The notes beneath the pieces are model-generated. The model searched no databases. It worked only from the letters and a program-made list of their open reading frames with translations, and was not told the DNA's origin. A stretch of 41,615 bases of DNA from Bdellovibrionota bacterium. Lineage in GTDB: Bacteria; Bdellovibrionota; Bdellovibrionia; Bdellovibrionales; JAMPXM01. Positions 24,059 to 33,400 of the stretch are shown in pieces. A program made the translations under genes and the position numbers. The stretch spans positions 1 to 41,615 of the forward strand of contig CAUJGS010000023.1 of assembly GCA_963170185.1 (NCBI GenBank). The letters are read 5' to 3'. Position 1 is the first letter of the stretch. Every line of letters starts with the position of its first letter.

Positions 24059-24493
24059 TTAGGCCAAGCGAATGGTCTGGCGGCCCGAAGGGGACTCAAT
24101 GACCAGATAAACCTTGGTGGAATCCTGCATCGTATGCGAGCCCGCGCTCATGGTCTGCGGCAGCAGGACCTCGGGCTCGACCCCTAAGACCTTGGCGATC
24201 TTGGCTACCGTTTTAAAGCGAGGTCGGTCGGTCTTATATTTCAGAGTGTGGATATTGGGTTGCGCAATCCCCAAGGCGTCGGCCAATTCGCTGTCGCTCA
24301 TGCCCTTGCTTTGCAAAGTCAGAACAAGGCGCTCACCAAACGCCGTCAGGCCACGCTCCACGGCAGCCGCACGAACCGTCTCTTTTTTGACATCTTTGCG
24401 CGCGCCACGCGAAGCCGTCCGCGTGGATACGACGATGGATTTCGTTTTTGATGTCTTGGTTTCTCGCGCCGAGCGAGCCGCTGTTCGAGCCAT
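24059..24493 (-). CDS. XRE-family DNA-binding protein
   Basis: A 144-residue protein with a basic, Thr/Lys/Arg-rich N-terminal tail (1-45) and a helix-turn-helix of the XRE/Cro type at about 55-110: GERLVLTLQSKGMSDSELADALG, then IAQPNIHTLK, then FKTVAKIAKVLGVEPEVLL. The C-terminal 30 residues form a short beta strand pair. AGAGGA about nine bases before the ATG supports the start. Its upstream region holds a -10-like TATAAC and an adjoining inverted repeat, which fits autoregulation. It is 65 bases from the zinc-ribbon gene. Confidence 0.88.
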   Translation of the reverse strand: MARTAARSARETKTSKTKSIVVSTRTASRGARKDVKKETVRAAAVERGLTAFGERLVLTLQSKGMSDSELADALGIAQPNIHTLKYKTDRPRFKTVAKIAKVLGVEPEVLLPQTMSAGSHTMQDSTKVYLVIESPSGRQTIRLA

Positions 24494-24519
24494 GGTTGCA
24501 AATCCTCTTTGATTAATAA

Positions 24520-24548
24520 ATTCCTGTTATATCTAACACGAGCGTTAG
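24520..24548 (-). promoter_or_regulatory. Candidate promoter and operator of the XRE gene
   Basis: The minus strand has TATAAC (24526-24531, a 5/6 match to -10) immediately downstream of the inverted repeat CTAAC-6-GTTAG (24533-24548). The repeat therefore fills the spacer between -35 and -10. No strong -35 is seen, as is usual for a promoter controlled at the spacer. Confidence 0.4.
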
Positions 24549-24622
24549 ACGCAGAAACGCTAAGATTGCGCTAAGGAGATTGGCCTCATCTGCCAAATCT
24601 CAGATAAGCGAGAATAACAGAA

Positions 24623-25555
24623 TCAGTTTGGCTTGCGATAAACCGTAAGCGGAGCGCCGATCGGCTTCTCCACAGTCTCAGCGCCGTCTATGAAGTACGG
24701 CCCTTCACCTGATTCAAGTCGGCGTTGAAACGCGATCAAAGATTCCTCGTTCTTTGGTTCCACGTCGAAGCCCGCAGGCGTGTAGTGATGCCCAAAGTTT
24801 CTCGCTTCTTTTTTCTTAAAGAACTGCGACCAGAGCGCCGTGTCCACCTGCACCCGATACGTCAGTGTGTGCGAATACGAGTGTACAGGAGTAAACGCGG
24901 TCAAGACCTCGAAGTCCCCATAGTGGGCATGTAACCGCACCGCGGGCGACGTCCACTGGGTCATGCCACATACCTTCTGAACGTTGGCGTACCAGAGACC
25001 AAAACCTTTCGAAAGAAATCCTATGCCGTAATACTGGTGCTCTTTCGGAAGAATCGAATTCACCGAGCACAAGTTATGAGCCACCCACTCGCCCTTGTCC
25101 GACATTGTGGGAATGATGATGAAAAGCGAAAGTGGCGTCCACTCTTCTTCCCGCACGGCCGCATCACCTTGCACACCCAACGCCTCTCGCACCGCTGGCG
25201 AGAGCGAAGATGTCCTCGCCGCAAACCCGGCAACAAACCCCGGAACGATCGCGCAATCGTAAAACACCCAGCGAGGCATCTCCATGCCACTTGGGCCAAA
25301 GGCCTTCGTCTCCAGGCGCAAAATTCGATCGGCAAACTTCACCTGATCCATTTCGAGCGGGTTTTTATAGAGAACTTCGTGAGGAAACCAGTCGAGTGAC
25401 TCGTGATATTTTCCAGGTTCAGGGATGCGGTTCTCGGGCCGCACAAATACATATGGACGGATATCATCGCTGCGCATCCACGCCAGCTTCTTTTGAAGCG
25501 TGGGACTATCAAACAGAGGATGTGATGTGTGAGAACCCTTACCCATGCCGTTCAC
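24623..25555 (-). CDS. Protein of unknown function, third gene of the fumC unit
   Basis: A 310-residue protein without signal peptide or clear membrane helices. It is rich in aromatic residues and His, with distinctive segments: WFPHEVLYKNPLEMDQ, MPRWVFYDCAIVPGFVAGFA, LSLFIIIPTMSDKGEWVAHNLCSVNSIL, YYGIGFLSKGFGLWYANV, and ARNFGHHYTPAGFD. The beta-rich, aromatic pattern suggests a small-molecule-binding enzyme, but I cannot name a family. The GTG at 25555 lies nine bases after the LOG-family stop; an ATG three codons later is an alternative. It is probably translated from the same mRNA as fumC and the LOG gene. Confidence 0.7.
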   Translation of the reverse strand: MNGMGKGSHTSHPLFDSPTLQKKLAWMRSDDIRPYVFVRPENRIPEPGKYHESLDWFPHEVLYKNPLEMDQVKFADRILRLETKAFGPSGMEMPRWVFYDCAIVPGFVAGFAARTSSLSPAVREALGVQGDAAVREEEWTPLSLFIIIPTMSDKGEWVAHNLCSVNSILPKEHQYYGIGFLSKGFGLWYANVQKVCGMTQWTSPAVRLHAHYGDFEVLTAFTPVHSYSHTLTYRVQVDTALWSQFFKKKEARNFGHHYTPAGFDVEPKNEESLIAFQRRLESGEGPYFIDGAETVEKPIGAPLTVYRKPN

Positions 25556-25564
25556 TCGCTCTTC

Positions 25565-26104
25565 TTAAAGTTGCTCAAGAAGCCGAAAGGCCTCTTTGCT
25601 AGTGCGCGCGACAAGATAACTCTCCAGTCCGCCTGGGCGGATCACCTTTTTCAGCGCAAGATCTTTGTAAGACTCCAAGGTAGCGTCCCAGAACCCGTCG
25701 ACGTTGACAAACACGATGGGCTTATCAAGCTCACCGAGGCTCTTCCAAGTGATCACTTCTAGCGCTTCGTCGAGTGTGCCAAAGCCACCCGGGAAAACAA
25801 AAAACACGTCGCTTTCGTCCAAGAACCAGCGTTTGCGATCAAAGAGATCACGCACGATCACAAGTTCGGTTAAGCCTTTGTGCGCAACTTCGTGTCCTTC
25901 GGCCAAGCCTTTGGTGATCGCCCCACGAACTTTCAAATCGCGCTTCAGCGCCTGATCCGCGAAGTAGCCCATGAGACCCGCTTTGCCGCCACCGTATAGC
26001 AATTCTCCGCCACGAGCCTTGAGCTCGTCGCAGAAGATCTCAGCCTCTCTTAAAACATTTTCCGGGAGGCCGTTGTTTGCGGAACAAAAGACGCAGGCTC
26101 TCAT
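25565..26104 (-). CDS. LOG-family (TIGR00730-type) nucleotide 5'-monophosphate phosphoribohydrolase
   Basis: A 179-residue Rossmann-fold protein. The family motifs [10 protein letters not shown] (near residue 37) and PGGFGTLDE (near 105, with the catalytic Glu) are intact, as is the N-terminal [12 protein letters not shown] proteins cleave nucleoside monophosphates such as AMP or cytokinin nucleotides to base and ribose 5-phosphate. The ATG overlaps the fumC stop (ATGA). The physiological substrate here is unknown; nucleotide salvage is the usual bacterial guess. Confidence 0.92.
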   Translation of the reverse strand: MRACVFCSANNGLPENVLREAEIFCDELKARGGELLYGGGKAGLMGYFADQALKRDLKVRGAITKGLAEGHEVAHKGLTELVIVRDLFDRKRWFLDESDVFFVFPGGFGTLDEALEVITWKSLGELDKPIVFVNVDGFWDATLESYKDLALKKVIRPGGLESYLVARTSKEAFRLLEQL

Positions 26105-27501
26105 TTTTTGATCGGTCCAAGCATGTCTTCGGGACGCACGAGCTGATCAAATTTTGCCGGATCAAGAAGCCCCAGCTTCTCGGCTGCGATTTTAAGTGTC
26201 GTGTCGTTTTCGTGCGCGTACTTCGCCACTTTCGCCGCGTTGTCGTACCCGATGTGCGGGTTAAGAGCCGTCACCAGCATCAACGAGTTATCGAGGTGAC
26301 GCTTCACTTGGGCGTGGTTCACTTCGATGCCGCTCACGCAGTGTTCTTCGAAACTCAAACACGCGTCGCTCAAGAGACGAATCGAGTTTAAGACGTTGAA
26401 CACGATCAATGGCTTAAAGACGTTTAGTTCAAAGTGCCCGTTCATGCCGCCGACGGCGACAGCCATGTCGTTTCCGACAACCTGCGCGCAGACCATGGTC
26501 ATGGCTTCGCTCTGAGTGGGATTCACTTTTCCTGGCATGATGCTGGAGCCTGGTTCGTTTGCCGGGAGGTTCAACTCGCCGATCCCAGAACGCGGGCCTG
26601 AGCCCAAGAGACGAATGTCGTTGGCGATCTTCATGAGCGCACAAGCCGCTGTCTTAAGCGAACCGGAAAGCTGAACCAATGGGTCATGTGATGCCAGGGC
26701 CGCAAACTTGTTTGGTGCCGAAACAAAAGGAAGCTTCGTTTCTTTCGCGATCTGTGCCGCCGCCTTCACCGCGAAATCCGGATGCGTGTTAAGCCCTGTG
26801 CCAACGGCCGTACCGCCAAGTGCCAGTTCATAAATATGTCCAAGATCACGTTCGAAACGAACGATGCATTGATCAAGCTGAGTGACGTAGCCCGAGAACT
26901 CTTGTCCAAGAGTCAGCGGTGTTGCGTCCATCAAGTGCGTGCGACCGATTTTTACGATCGACTTGTACTCTTCGGATTTTTTCTTCAAACCATCGCGCAA
27001 GACTTTGAATGCCGGAATCAAGTGCGCGTTCACACGTTCCGCGACCGCGATGTGCATCGCTGTCGGAAAAGTGTCGTTGGAGCTTTGCGCCTTGTTCACG
27101 TCGTCGTTGGGGTGAACACCTTTAGTCCCGCGCGCTCCGCCCATGATTTCGATGGCACGGTTGGCGATAACCTCGTTCGTGTTCATATTGGTTTGCGTGC
27201 CCGAACCGGTTTGCCAAACCACCAGAGGAAACTCGCGGTCGAGTTTGCCTTCGATGACCTCGTCAGCCGCCTTGATGATGGCCTCACCCTTATCTTTTGC
27301 CAAAAGACCGAGCTCCATGTTCACCATGGCTGCGGCTTTTTTTAAGATTCCGAGTGCGCGGATCATTTCACGTGGAAAACGATCGCCACCGATTTTGAAA
27401 TGTTCCAACGAACGCTGCGTTTGTGCGCCCCAGAGGCTTGCCGCCGGAACCTTGATATCGCCCATCGAGTCTTTTTCAATACGGAATTCGCCCTGTGACA
27501 T
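26101..27501 (-). CDS. fumC: Fumarate hydratase class II
   Basis: FumC interconverts fumarate and malate in the TCA cycle; it is the iron-free class. The 466 residues match the family. Landmarks are [60 protein letters not shown], and the catalytic loop [13 protein letters not shown] with the conserved Ser. AAGGAG seven bases before the ATG at 27501 fixes the start. A perfect palindrome (27511-27522) overlaps that ribosome site. The LOG-family and unknown genes follow with ATGA overlap and nine-base spacing, so fumC heads a three-gene unit. Confidence 0.97.
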   Translation of the reverse strand: MSQGEFRIEKDSMGDIKVPAASLWGAQTQRSLEHFKIGGDRFPREMIRALGILKKAAAMVNMELGLLAKDKGEAIIKAADEVIEGKLDREFPLVVWQTGSGTQTNMNTNEVIANRAIEIMGGARGTKGVHPNDDVNKAQSSNDTFPTAMHIAVAERVNAHLIPAFKVLRDGLKKKSEEYKSIVKIGRTHLMDATPLTLGQEFSGYVTQLDQCIVRFERDLGHIYELALGGTAVGTGLNTHPDFAVKAAAQIAKETKLPFVSAPNKFAALASHDPLVQLSGSLKTAACALMKIANDIRLLGSGPRSGIGELNLPANEPGSSIMPGKVNPTQSEAMTMVCAQVVGNDMAVAVGGMNGHFELNVFKPLIVFNVLNSIRLLSDACLSFEEHCVSGIEVNHAQVKRHLDNSLMLVTALNPHIGYDNAAKVAKYAHENDTTLKIAAEKLGLLDPAKFDQLVRPEDMLGPIKK

Positions 27502-27510
27502 GCCTTACTC

Positions 27511-27522
27511 CTTCGTACGAAG
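27511..27522 (-). promoter_or_regulatory. Perfect 12-bp palindrome overlapping the fumC ribosome site
   Basis: CTTCGTACGAAG is self-complementary over its whole length and shares three bases with the AAGGAG of fumC. It could be a regulator site. As RNA it would form a poor hairpin, because no loop is left over. Confidence 0.25.
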
Positions 27523-27554
27523 CCCCGAAGCTTAGTCGAAGACAAGGCGGCGTG

Positions 27555-28340
27555 TCACTTCCGTACCAGATGCGTCACGCTGGCCTGCGCCGTCGGAAAG
27601 ATGACCATTTCCTGGATATTGACATGAGGCGGCCTTGTGACCGACCACGCGATGCAATCGGCGATATCGTCGGGCGCCAGAGGCTCATAGCCCTCATATT
27701 CCTTCCGAGCACGATCCGGGTCCTTGTAGCGAACAAGCGAGAACTCTGTCGAAACCTTGCCCGGCTCGATATTCGTGACCCGAACACCACTTCCCTGAAG
27801 ATCCAGCCTCAAACCCTCGGTAATCGCCAAAACCGCCGCCTTGGTGGCACAGTAAACCCCGCCTCCCGGATAGGTCCAACGGCCCGCCACCGACCCGAGG
27901 TTCACCAAGTGCCCGCGGTTTGGTTTGATGAAATCTAAGGCAAAGCGCGTGACATAGAGAAGTCCCAGAACATTGGTTTCGATCATCGTCTCCCAGTCTT
28001 CGACTTTGGCTTCGGGCATGGGATCGACGCCCTTTGCAAGCCCAGCATTGCTCACCAAAACATGAAGACGTTTGAGAAGATCTTGGATCTTTAAGTCCTT
28101 CTGGCTTTGAAAGGCCGAGCGAACGGCTTCGCGATCCGTGATATCAAGAACCATCGTACCGACGCTTAGGCCCTTTGATCCGCCAAACTCCTTTTCAAGC
28201 TCCGCTTGGAGTTCGCGAAGGCGCTCTTCTCGTCTCGCGACCAAAATCAGATCAAAACCCTCTTTCGCGAGCCGACGCGCCGTCGCTTCGCCAATTCCAC
28301 TGCTAGCGCCCGTAATCAATGCGACCTGACGTGCTGTCAC
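27555..28340 (-). CDS. Short-chain dehydrogenase/reductase
   Basis: A classical SDR of 261 residues. The NAD(P)-binding TGASSGIG is at 10-17, SNAG replaces the usual NNAG near 97-100, and the catalytic Ser150, Tyr163 and Lys167 (YCATK) are in place. The ending with a cap (ITEGLRLDLQGSGVRVTNIEPGKVSTEF) is typical. It resembles the YdfG/serine 3-dehydrogenase-like group, but the substrate is open. The start is the GTG at 28340, which has AAGGGAG seven bases upstream; a GTG nine codons earlier lacks a ribosome site. It lies 30 bases after pbpC, so it is probably the third gene of the alpha-2-macroglobulin unit, perhaps by read-through. Confidence 0.9.
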   Translation of the reverse strand: MTARQVALITGASSGIGEATARRLAKEGFDLILVARREERLRELQAELEKEFGGSKGLSVGTMVLDITDREAVRSAFQSQKDLKIQDLLKRLHVLVSNAGLAKGVDPMPEAKVEDWETMIETNVLGLLYVTRFALDFIKPNRGHLVNLGSVAGRWTYPGGGVYCATKAAVLAITEGLRLDLQGSGVRVTNIEPGKVSTEFSLVRYKDPDRARKEYEGYEPLAPDDIADCIAWSVTRPPHVNIQEMVIFPTAQASVTHLVRK

Positions 28341-28370
28341 TGGAAACTCCCTTCGAATCTGCGACACCTT

Positions 28371-30467
28371 CTATCGCACGACAAAGCTAACTTCGTCGAC
28401 CTTTTCTCCTTTTGGACCACGAAGCTCCACACGGTGGCGGCCTTTTTCAGGCGTCCAGAGACTCACACGACTGGCCTCGGAGAACTTTCGCCCGTTCACA
28501 AAAAACGCATAGCCGCGCCCGGCGCCGGTGGCTCGAAGCGGAACCTTTTGCGAACGCTTTGGAATATCGGGATCAAGGCCGATCAACATTTCTCGAACCG
28601 GGTACTCGATCTTCACCAGGCTCTTTTTCGGCAAAGGTCGGTCCGGAGTTTGATACTCCATACGCGGATCTTCTGGCTTTCGCTCCTGATGAAGCGCCAG
28701 CATCAGACTTCGCCAAAGTGGCGCCGCACCGGAAATACCGCTGACGTTCCACATCGGGCTTCCGTCGAAGTTCCCGACCCAAACCGCGACCGTGTACTCG
28801 CTTGTGAAACCCACGCACCAGTTGTCTCGCATGTCTTTGCTCGTGCCTGTTTTTACCGCCGCCGGAAACGGAAGTTGCAAAACACTTCGCACGCCAAACG
28901 TGAACCGACGATTCTCCGGAACCGAGAGCGATTCAAAAATCCGACGCTTCGTCATTTCCGAGTAGATCTCTGCCGGCCCTTCTTCGCCCATCTCCGGGCG
29001 ACTATAAAGCGAAAGGTGACGATACCCGTTTGCCAGCTCCCATAGCGACGCATCGACCGTTCCCAGTGCCAAGCTTGGCCCGTACATGTCGTCATCCAAG
29101 AGTTTCTCAAACCCAAGACGTTTTAAACGATTCGTCACGCGACGTTCGCCGACGAGATCCAGAGTTCGCACCGCCGGGACATTGAGACTTGAGGCCAAAG
29201 CTTCGGCCGCTCCCACCGCACCTCGAAACTGATGATCGTAGTTTCGCGGTTGATACACTTGGCCAGATCCCACCGCTATATTCTCTGGAGAATCCATCAA
29301 GAGCGTTGTCGTGGTGATGAGGTTATTCTCAAATGCTTCGGCGTATATAAATGGCTTGATCGTCGAACCAAGCTGACGCCTTGCAAGCACGCCATCGATT
29401 TGCACGGCTGTCGAATACCCGCTTCCGCCGTTGGCCACGTAAGCCAGCGGTTTTCCGGTTCGGGTTTCCAAAACCAAAACGGCGGCGTCACCGACATTTT
29501 GATTTTTTAGCTCGAGCAATTGTTCCCGCATTTTTTCGACAGCAAGTCGTTGAATCCGAATATCCAAAGTCGTCGGAATTTCCGACCGTTTTCTATCCAA
29601 TCGCGCCTTGCCCCAACCGCCGGCATTCGAAAGCACGAACTTGCTTGAAACAACCGGAACAAGATTGCGCTCACGAACTAATTTCAGTGGTTTATCGAGA
29701 TTGCGATCCACAAGATCTTGCGCCTCGGCGCAACGATCAACCCGCAGCAGGCCACAAGCTCGGCGCCCTACTTGTCTGGCTTCAGCGTTTGGCGAACGAA
29801 TGAGAGCCACAAGAATCGCCGACTCCGTGTCCCCCAAAGCCGATGGAGCCTTTCCAAAAAGCCCACGACTGGCAGCCGAGATCCCTTGAATCTCACCGCG
29901 ATAACTCACGCGATTCAAATAAGCTTCCAAGATTTCAGCCTTCGACCACTTGATCTCAAGCGCGAGCGCACTTGCCATTTGATTGAGCTTCCACACCAGC
30001 AGCTCCGGCGCACTTGCTCCGCTTGGTCGGCCTCCCAGACTTTTTACGAGCTGCATGGTGATCGTACTAGCGCCGCGGGTATGCGAACTGGTTTCTCCGG
30101 TGAATACCTGCGCCACACGCTTTACCGATTGAACACCGGCCGCGACGAGGGCTCTTAGGTCGACTCCCCAGTGTTGGTAGAACCTGCGGTCCTCGGCCGA
30201 GAGCAGGGTTTTCACCAAGACAGGAGAAACCTGTTCCAAGCGCACCCAATCAAGACTGCGCCCCGTTTTACCCGTGCGGATCGATTCTAAAACAACGCCG
30301 TTGCGATCGACCAACCACTGATCCGAAGGACGATGCTGTGCTCGCACGTCGTGAAACTCAAGCGTTGTTCCCACCCGCATCGCCACATTGGCCGCAAACA
30401 CTGCGACACCGCCAAGAATCAGAATTCCTAAGCTGACCTTGGCGGCATAAAACAAGCCTCGCCTCAT
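28371..30467 (-). CDS. pbpC: Penicillin-binding protein 1C
   Basis: A bifunctional peptidoglycan synthase of 698 residues. One N-terminal membrane helix (8-30) anchors it. The GT51 glycosyltransferase domain shows Glu92 in SAEDRRFYQHWGVD and GASTITMQLVK near 132-142. The transpeptidase domain shows the SxxK box (Ser368, Lys371 in GSTIKPF), SLN (427-429) and KTGT (539-542), so both activities look intact. The final 90 residues match the C-terminal beta domain specific to PBP1C. The ATG overlaps the alpha-2-macroglobulin stop (ATGA). This pairing is widespread, and the macroglobulin is thought to trap proteases while PBP1C repairs the breached wall. Confidence 0.96.
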   Translation of the reverse strand: MRRGLFYAAKVSLGILILGGVAVFAANVAMRVGTTLEFHDVRAQHRPSDQWLVDRNGVVLESIRTGKTGRSLDWVRLEQVSPVLVKTLLSAEDRRFYQHWGVDLRALVAAGVQSVKRVAQVFTGETSSHTRGASTITMQLVKSLGGRPSGASAPELLVWKLNQMASALALEIKWSKAEILEAYLNRVSYRGEIQGISAASRGLFGKAPSALGDTESAILVALIRSPNAEARQVGRRACGLLRVDRCAEAQDLVDRNLDKPLKLVRERNLVPVVSSKFVLSNAGGWGKARLDRKRSEIPTTLDIRIQRLAVEKMREQLLELKNQNVGDAAVLVLETRTGKPLAYVANGGSGYSTAVQIDGVLARRQLGSTIKPFIYAEAFENNLITTTTLLMDSPENIAVGSGQVYQPRNYDHQFRGAVGAAEALASSLNVPAVRTLDLVGERRVTNRLKRLGFEKLLDDDMYGPSLALGTVDASLWELANGYRHLSLYSRPEMGEEGPAEIYSEMTKRRIFESLSVPENRRFTFGVRSVLQLPFPAAVKTGTSKDMRDNWCVGFTSEYTVAVWVGNFDGSPMWNVSGISGAAPLWRSLMLALHQERKPEDPRMEYQTPDRPLPKKSLVKIEYPVREMLIGLDPDIPKRSQKVPLRATGAGRGYAFFVNGRKFSEASRVSLWTPEKGRHRVELRGPKGEKVDEVSFVVR

Positions 30468-33400
30468 TCAATCACCCAGTCTGCAATCGGTGCTTCACCA
30501 AAGTTTTCGGGCGTGTACATCGCTTCGACCCGTGTCGGCGGAAGCTTGAATACTCCCGTGCTGTTTAAACGAACGCGGTATTTCGTCTGATAAGTCCCCT
30601 TCATCAGGTATCCGACGTAGCTCGTGAAGTGACTAAACGAACGCTCCTCGAATTCTGTCGGCCACGCCGAGACTTCGCCAGGTTTTGGCTTCGCAACCGA
30701 CGTTCTCGCCATGATCTTCGACGACCCATCAAGCGAACCACCCAAAAGTGTCGCACCCGCGGGAACCGGATCTCTCACCACGACCCATGGATGGTCGTAC
30801 TTTGCTGTGATCGTCAGAGTTACCTCTGCAATGTCGCCGTTCTTCCACTTGATACCGGTCGCTTGAAGCTGACCAGTGTCGCTCACCTTCGCCACTCGGC
30901 GTGAAACCAAGTAACCAAGGTCACGCGGACCCTTTAGCGGAATCGCCGCCTTCATCTGTGCAAGTATCCAAGGCCTGCCGGCCCCTTTGTGCTCCATCTT
31001 CATTTCAACAGGCTTTGTTTGACTGCCTTCCGGCCAGTTCAACAAGAAACTCGAACCCCGAGGCTCCTTACCCCAGTCGAGCGCCGCGTTTGATCCCGGC
31101 GAATTGATGTGGGTGTTGCCGGTGACCTTTTCCTTTTCAAATATCGAGGCAAAACGATGAAGGTTCAGCGTACCAACCGCATTGGCCATCGTCGAATCCC
31201 AGACGCCGCGCTTTTGTCGGGCCTGAATTCCGCGAGCCATGCGAGGCGCTTCGTCCGACCAAGTTTTGTCTCCCGCCGCGACCGCCTCAAGAATCATGTC
31301 GAAGACAGCTTGCGCTTCGGAATCGAGACTGGAGAACAAGACCCAACGAGCCTCCCAGTCCATCGGATTTTGCAAACTCAAGCCCGTTCCTTGGTAGTTG
31401 AGACGCGCGCGCACGATCGTTTCAGCTTCCTTCATCACTTGTTCGCGATTCGGGAACGTCGCCTCACGGCGTGCGAGTGTCGCAAGGGTCGCCACGGCAT
31501 GTGTCGACCATGTGTTTGGCTGAATCAGTAGCGGCTTCACATACTCAACCTTAAACCGCCCCCAGCGAGACATAGCATCGATGACCAATATTTTTCCCTG
31601 ATCGCGATGTGTCTGCGCCGTGTGCTCATCCCACCAACTGCGGCACGAATAGTTGCCGTTGAGCCACGACTCAAGACCACCCAACACGCGGCTAAGCGAG
31701 TCCGGCGGAATGTTTTCCCCTGACATTTTCACCAAGGTCAGAATGTAACGGGACAGCTGCGGCGATCCACACATCGACGTCGGGAAGTACTTCAAAAGCC
31801 CCAATCCATCCATATAAGACGGCATTTCTTGTATGAGCTTTCTCAAGTCCGCTTTCGATTCGGTCGCAACCGCTTTTGAAGCCAATTGCTCGTAACAGGT
31901 GTACGGGTACTCTTCCATATAGGTACGAACGCCAAGAAGACTTGCGACAAGCGACGACTTCGCGTCGATGGCAACCCCGCCACGATTCGGCATCGCCTCT
32001 TTAGGCTGCTGAACCGTGAGCTTGCCGCTTGGTTGAAGCTGTAAAAGTGTCGCCTGCTGCACGGAAGCCGGCACCGCTTCGTCGACCCGAGTTTTTATCT
32101 TCAAGGCGTCACGCGCCGTGCCCGAAACGTCTTTGGCTACAATCTCGTAGCTCAACGCCTTGATACCCGGAGGAACTGTCACCGGCACATACATCGTGCG
32201 CGACTGATTGGCCGCGAGGTCAAAGGCGGCAGGTTTGCCAAGCTTCGCGGCTTCTGGACTCTTTACCTCCAGATCAACCTTCATCGCCTTCGATGTCGTA
32301 TTGCGCACCGTGAGCGCGTTTTGAATCCGGTCGCCATCGCGAACCACCGGTGCAAAGCCCGAGTACAAGATCAGGTCTTTGGAACTCGTAATCGTGGCGG
32401 CGCCCGAACCAAAATGGTTGGCACCGCTGATCGCAATCGCATGAATCTTAAAGCGTGTGATCGAATCATTGAGATCAAACTCCACGTCCGCTTCACCAGA
32501 GGCGTTCAGCTTGAGCGCCGGAATCCACTTTAGAACAGGTTCAAAGAGCTCACGACTCTCCATCGACTCTCCGCCGCCCCCGCCGGGAGGACGCGCTTTC
32601 GAGCCGTAGTGACGTTTCCCAACGACCTGCACTTGGCTTGTCGAAGTTGAAACAGCCCAACCTCGTTCGTTCATCATTCCCGATAAGAGTTCAACCGACC
32701 AGTTCTTGCGTAAGAGCGATAGCGCTTCGTCCACAACCGCTATCGTCACTTCGCCATCTTTCAAAGGTTGACCGTCGGCGCGAACGACCTTGATTTTCGA
32801 TTTCACCTTCTGGCGAGCCTGGTAGCGTGGCTTTTCTGGCGTCACGGTGACTTTTAATTCGTGGGACTTCCAGCCGACAAGAATCTTAGCCGCACCCATC
32901 TTCACTGTCGGGCGCGCAAGGTCCAAAAGTGCCGTTGGCTTTGGATTGCCAACACGCCCACGAATGGCAACCGCCGAGACAAAGACGTTCGGCGCAAAGT
33001 CCCCGCGAATCGGAACTTCAAAAACCGGGTTCTCACGTTTGATGTCGCGAACAAACGCCTCGACGACTCCCTCGCGCTCCACCGTCACCAAGACTTTGGA
33101 TTCCGGGAATGGCGTGCGAAGAACAAACTTCGCCTTCTCGCCCGCTTGATAGTTCGCTTTTTCCGGCAGCAGATCGACGCGGTCGCTATCGGAAGGATCC
33201 CACCACCACATCTCCGACTCTTCGTACACGCTGACACCGACATTGGCCAATGTCGGACGTCCCTTGGAGTCCAGCACGCGAGCCTGCAACGTCACGGAAC
33301 CCGTCGGAAGTTTTTTGGCTTCGCATACGAACTCTCCTTTGGCATCCGACTGACCTTGGCAAATCGCCCCTAACGACACCGTTTTTTCTGAAGAGTCGTA

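Noticed and set aside
22399-24493. A defence island made of the EEP nuclease, zinc-ribbon, XRE and helicase genes.
   Set aside because: The set includes a TauE/SafE permease and a housekeeping-type UvrD helicase, and no toxin, restriction or NTP-sensing gene; the adjacency alone is not enough.
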